DNA from: Planctomycetota bacterium
GTDB taxonomy: Bacteria > Planctomycetota > Planctomycetia > Pirellulales > Pirellulaceae
Length of the DNA: 16,895 nt
Assembly (NCBI GenBank): GCA_029259935.1
Contig: JAJDEH010000166.1
Location: 1-16,895 of the forward strand
Direction of reading: 5' to 3'
Part shown: piece after piece, positions 14,661 to 16,895 of the stretch
Position numbering within the stretch: the stretch's first letter is position 1
Layout of the letters: each line of letters starts with the position of its first letter
Program-made: the position numbers and the translations under genes
Notes under the pieces: generated by a model
The model's database searches: none
The model's input: only the letters and a program-made list of their open reading frames with translations
Told to the model about the DNA's origin: nothing

Positions 14661-15009
14661 TACCGCATGTCTTCAACCCGAGAAAGAAAATAAGGACGCA
14701 TGGAGGGAGTAGGTGTTTCCCCGATGGCAGGCGACTCTTGCCGCTTCCAAGGAACGTCGCAAAACGTGGGTTTCCAGGACTTATGGAAAAGTTGGAACCT
14801 TTAGCACACCCGTCACTCAGTATTCGAACGTGTCGCTGATGGATAAAAGGGGGAACCCCGGGGAACCTCGATAAATTCCCAGTGGGGAGCACAACTGGTT
14901 TTCGACCCTGTCGCTTGAGAATGTTACTGCATCGTTACATTGGCACGGTCGAAAGTCTAGTAGAATCGAAGTGTTCGATGGTGTTGGTCTTCACAGGGAT
15001 ATTCGATGA
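14661..15009. other. Intergenic, no gene seen
   Basis: No frame here reads like protein on either strand, and no recognisable promoter or RNA was found. It lies between the lipoprotein operator-like repeat and the HEAT remnant. Confidence 0.35.
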
Positions 15010-15141
15010 CAAGGTGCCCGAGCGCTTGCCGTGTTCGGTCCCGACGCTCCTCAGGCGAAGGCCGCGATCAAGAATCTGCTTGATGAGCAAGTCCTCGTTC
15101 GCCGTGCCGCCGGCCAAGCACTCGCCGCCCTTAGGGGGTAA
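15010..15141 (+). pseudogene. Remnant of a HEAT-repeat protein (C-terminal end)
   Basis: Between a TGA at 15007 and a TAA at 15139-15141 the frame encodes 43 residues without a start codon. They include ALAVFGPDAPQAKAAIKNLL and, directly after, DEQVLVRRAAGQALAALRG. This is the consensus of a PBS-lyase/HEAT repeat (GP.A..A...L...L.D....VR.AA..AL..L), a family abundant in planctomycetes. Only about one repeat survives and the upstream frame is closed, so it is a degraded gene end. It lies just before the ankyrin gene. Confidence 0.5.
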
Positions 15142-15191
15142 CTGTGCGGCCTTCGGATAATACGCGGATCAAACTAGAAACAAGTTAGGCC

Positions 15192-15197
15192 GAGGAG
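15192..15197 (+). promoter_or_regulatory. Ribosome binding site of the ankyrin gene
   Basis: GAGGAG sits 8 nt before the ATG at 15206, an unusually clear Shine-Dalgarno for this window. It supports that start and thus the signal peptide that begins there. Confidence 0.65.
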
Positions 15198-15205
15198 AAA
15201 CTTCC

Positions 15206-15772
15206 ATGCTTGCTGGAATCTTGTTGTCGCTGCTTGCACTTCTCGTCAGCACGCCAGAGGCGCGCGACGCGGATCAATCCTTTCGCTCAGCACTGGTTGC
15301 CGCCATTCATCGATTTGCATCGGAAGGAGAACTCGATCACCTCAGAGCAATCGTCGAGAAGTACCCCGAGTTGATCAATGCCAGGCAAACGTTCCGAGAG
15401 CCCCACAAGCCGCTTCGCACGGACGGATTCGGTCCCTTGCACCATGCCGCGGAACGAGGTCGAGGGCAGATCGTCGCCTACCTGCTCGAGAAACACGCTG
15501 ATGCCAACATCGCCGACGGCCTAGGCTGGTCACCACTGCACCTGGCGGCCCGGCAAGGGCACCTGCCGGTTGTGAAGCTATTGGTCAAGCACGGGGCGAA
15601 GGTTGACGCGAAAACCGTAGCGATCCCAGAGACGTTTGGCATCCCACCGAGTTCACCGCCCGGGACCAAGTCACAAAGGTTTCCGGCGGTCCCCGCTCGG
15701 TCGGCTCTGCAACTGGCGGAGCAGAACAATCATGGTGACGTCGTTCAGTTTTTGAAGATGGCGGACAAGTAA
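15206..15772 (+). CDS. Exported ankyrin-repeat protein
   Basis: This 188-residue protein begins with a hydrophobic signal segment (LAGILLSLLALLVSTPEA, 2-19), so it is probably exported. Ankyrin units follow. A degenerate one is at about 41-60. A good one is at 73-104 (DGFGPLHHAAERGRGQIVAYLLEKHADANI) and another at 107-137 (GWSPLHLAARQGHLPVVKLLVKHGAKVDA). After a Pro/Ser-rich insertion comes a last half unit at 165-184 (SALQLAEQNNHGDVVQFL). Ankyrin stacks bind proteins; the partner is unknown. The gene is complete with a strong ribosome site and stands alone. Planctomycetes carry many such short exported ankyrin proteins. Confidence 0.85.
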   Translation: MLAGILLSLLALLVSTPEARDADQSFRSALVAAIHRFASEGELDHLRAIVEKYPELINARQTFREPHKPLRTDGFGPLHHAAERGRGQIVAYLLEKHADANIADGLGWSPLHLAARQGHLPVVKLLVKHGAKVDAKTVAIPETFGIPPSSPPGTKSQRFPAVPARSALQLAEQNNHGDVVQFLKMADK

Positions 15773-16285
15773 TTCAATAGTGACCCGATCGCGAATTCGC
15801 GGGCGCGCAAGAAGGTAGGCCAGCCCGGCGGAGAGCTGAGAACCCCCATCGGGCCACCCATTATTCGATTGCAATCTATAAGGGCATGTAGCCGGCGATC
15901 AATCGGAGGAAACCGCGCGGCGGAACCAACGGGCGAGGCGCAACTGGGGGCTCCCGTTGGTCGACACCAGCCACCCAAACCTGTTTTGGGACAAAGCCTA
16001 GTATGACCCGAAGGATTCGCTCATCTTGAGATTGGTTGTCTTCAAAACGATCACAGCCGCCGTTGGTCGAATTCTCGCTTCGTCCGGGAGAAGGTCGTCG
16101 CCTCGACTCTGCAGGTAACTGCTAGCAGGCGCGCGATCATGTGAACCTAGCTGTTTCGTGCGCATCCACATGGGCAATCCGTTCGACGTGCGTTCGAGTG
16201 CGTGAACCAGACTCGCTTGCTCGCGAATGCAGTTTGTGTGAGTTAGCTCACAGTGTCCCTTCACCGTCCCCTCACCGAGTCAATA
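15773..16285. other. Long intergenic region with palindromes, no gene seen
   Basis: No convincing gene is seen. CGCGAATTCGCG (15790-15801) is a perfect 12-bp palindrome just after the ankyrin stop. ACCAACGGG (15925-15933) and CCCGTTGGT (15953-15961) form a 9-bp perfect inverted pair with a 19-nt spacer. The minus strand frames here (15745-15978 and 15998-16264) lack ribosome sites and recognisable motifs. Confidence 0.4.
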
Positions 16286-16303
16286 TTGGCGCGCGACTTG
16301 CAT
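16286..16303 (+). promoter_or_regulatory. Sigma-54 (RpoN) -24/-12 promoter
   Basis: The sequence TTGGCGCGCGACTTGCAT matches the sigma-54 consensus TTGGCACG-N4-TTGCAT. It has the obligatory GG (16288-16289) and GC (16300-16301) separated by exactly 10 bp. Transcription would start near 16313, about 55 bp before the ATG of the small membrane protein. An enhancer-binding activator would be required; none is encoded nearby. Confidence 0.6.
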
Positions 16304-16367
16304 AAGGCCCAAGGGCCAACGTTGGATCCTTGAGGAATTCAAGCATTTTTAGTGAGGAGAATTTGAC

Positions 16368-16709
16368 ATGACTAGCAATGAACAAAGTCATGCACCTCGT
16401 GCAACTCGTGGATTCGTGCTGGCGCTCCTCGGGCTATCATCCTTCCTGTTGTCGTCACTCGGGGCATGGTACTTTGCGGCGACATACGAACCCAATGGAA
16501 ACTTTTTGAGCCCTTGGGCCGAAGTCGTACTCATCTTGCTCATGGGGTGGATTCTTGGTGGAGTTGTGTCGCTCGCAAGTCTTGCACTGAATGTTGAGTC
16601 TTGGACGGTGCCCGTAAGGAAGATCACATTGGTTGGTACGGTACTCTCCTCGGTCGGTGTGGCAATCGCCTTGGTTGGCGGGCTATTCGTCGTTTGGTCG
16701 TCTCTCTGA
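16368..16709 (+). CDS. Small three-helix membrane protein, unknown function
   Basis: This 113-residue protein has three predicted transmembrane helices at about 16-38, 53-74 and 86-110, and a short hydrophilic N-terminus (SNEQSHAPRATR). GAGGAG at 16354-16359 lies 8 nt before the ATG and fixes the start. A well-matched sigma-54 promoter lies upstream (16286-16303), so expression is probably conditional. No family is recognised and there are no conserved-looking polar residues in the helices to suggest a transporter or enzyme. Confidence 0.7.
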   Translation: MTSNEQSHAPRATRGFVLALLGLSSFLLSSLGAWYFAATYEPNGNFLSPWAEVVLILLMGWILGGVVSLASLALNVESWTVPVRKITLVGTVLSSVGVAIALVGGLFVVWSSL

Positions 16710-16883
16710 TGCCAAATCCGTGGCAATCAGTACTCGCCGCTCTCGCGGTACCTTCCGTCATTCCCGCGCAGGGGCTTGTCGATTTAATGTATCCCCATTT
16801 TGGGAGGCATGCGGTCTAGCCAAGTTGGGCGGCTGGCGCTAAATTTGGTCACAGCTTTTCGACTGCAGGAAGGATGGGCCGCC

Positions 16884-16895
16884 ATGAGTCAGCGA
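16884..16895 (+). CDS. Possible start of a further gene, cut by the window edge
   Basis: ATG at 16884 is preceded by AGGAAGG (16868-16874), a purine-rich stretch about 9 nt upstream. Only four codons (MSQR) are inside the window, so this is a guess. Confidence 0.2.

Noticed and set aside
14587..14892. Open frame of 101 codons on the minus strand
   Set aside because: It covers the upstream region of the lipoprotein gene including its inverted repeat and reads like untranslated DNA.
15998..16264. Open frame of 88 codons on the minus strand
   Set aside because: No ribosome site, no recognisable motif, and composition unlike the neighbouring genes.

Overview
The window looks like a stretch of planctomycete (Pirellulales-type) chromosome. 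This is judged from gene style, not from a marker gene: a Hanks-type Ser/Thr kinase with an anti-sigma-like zinc motif and a long WD40 tail, a two-zinc-ribbon membrane protein, a RAYT-type HUH transposase, loosely packed genes with long intergenic stretches, and decayed gene remnants. No rRNA, intact tRNA or CRISPR array is visible.

Layout. (1) 1-580: the end of a + strand gene converges on a small minus-strand gene with a CPTC motif. That gene lies just downstream of an M20 (ArgE/DapE-type) deacylase (594-1721). (2) 1722-2037 holds a short palindromic interspersed repeat. (3) 2038-3417 is a + strand pair: LarE, the sacrificial sulfur donor for the nickel-pincer cofactor, and a GNAT acetyltransferase resembling short N-acetylglutamate synthases. 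(4) 3496-3975 is a DUF420-like membrane protein on the minus strand. (5) 3976-4798 has no intact gene but contains what looks like the C-terminal tail of a lost integrase. (6) 4799-6370 is a methyltransferase of the MethyTransf_Reg/PKMT type. (7) 6459-7631 is a RAYT transposase with a REP-like hairpin behind its stop codon. (8) 7946-10192 is a minus-strand cassette: a 5'-truncated Hint-domain polymorphic toxin, a coupled small gene that is probably its immunity gene, and a two-zinc-ribbon membrane protein. (9) 10201-13980 is a 1259-residue membrane Ser/Thr kinase with about 14 WD40 blades, diverging from the toxin remnant with only 8 bp between start codons. (10) 13981-16895 holds a small lipoprotein, a HEAT-repeat remnant, an exported ankyrin protein, and a three-helix membrane protein preceded by a convincing sigma-54 promoter.

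How the genes relate. The clearest functional unit is toxin plus immunity (9057-10192). It looks like an orphan polymorphic-toxin tip that lost the N-terminal part of its Hint domain and its delivery body where the kinase gene begins. The ArgE-like and NAGS-like genes could both serve acetylated arginine-pathway intermediates, but they lie on opposite strands with LarE between them, so this is only suggestive. The rest reads as an accessory, rearranged neighbourhood with remnants of an integrase, a HEAT protein and REP/RAYT elements rather than one pathway.
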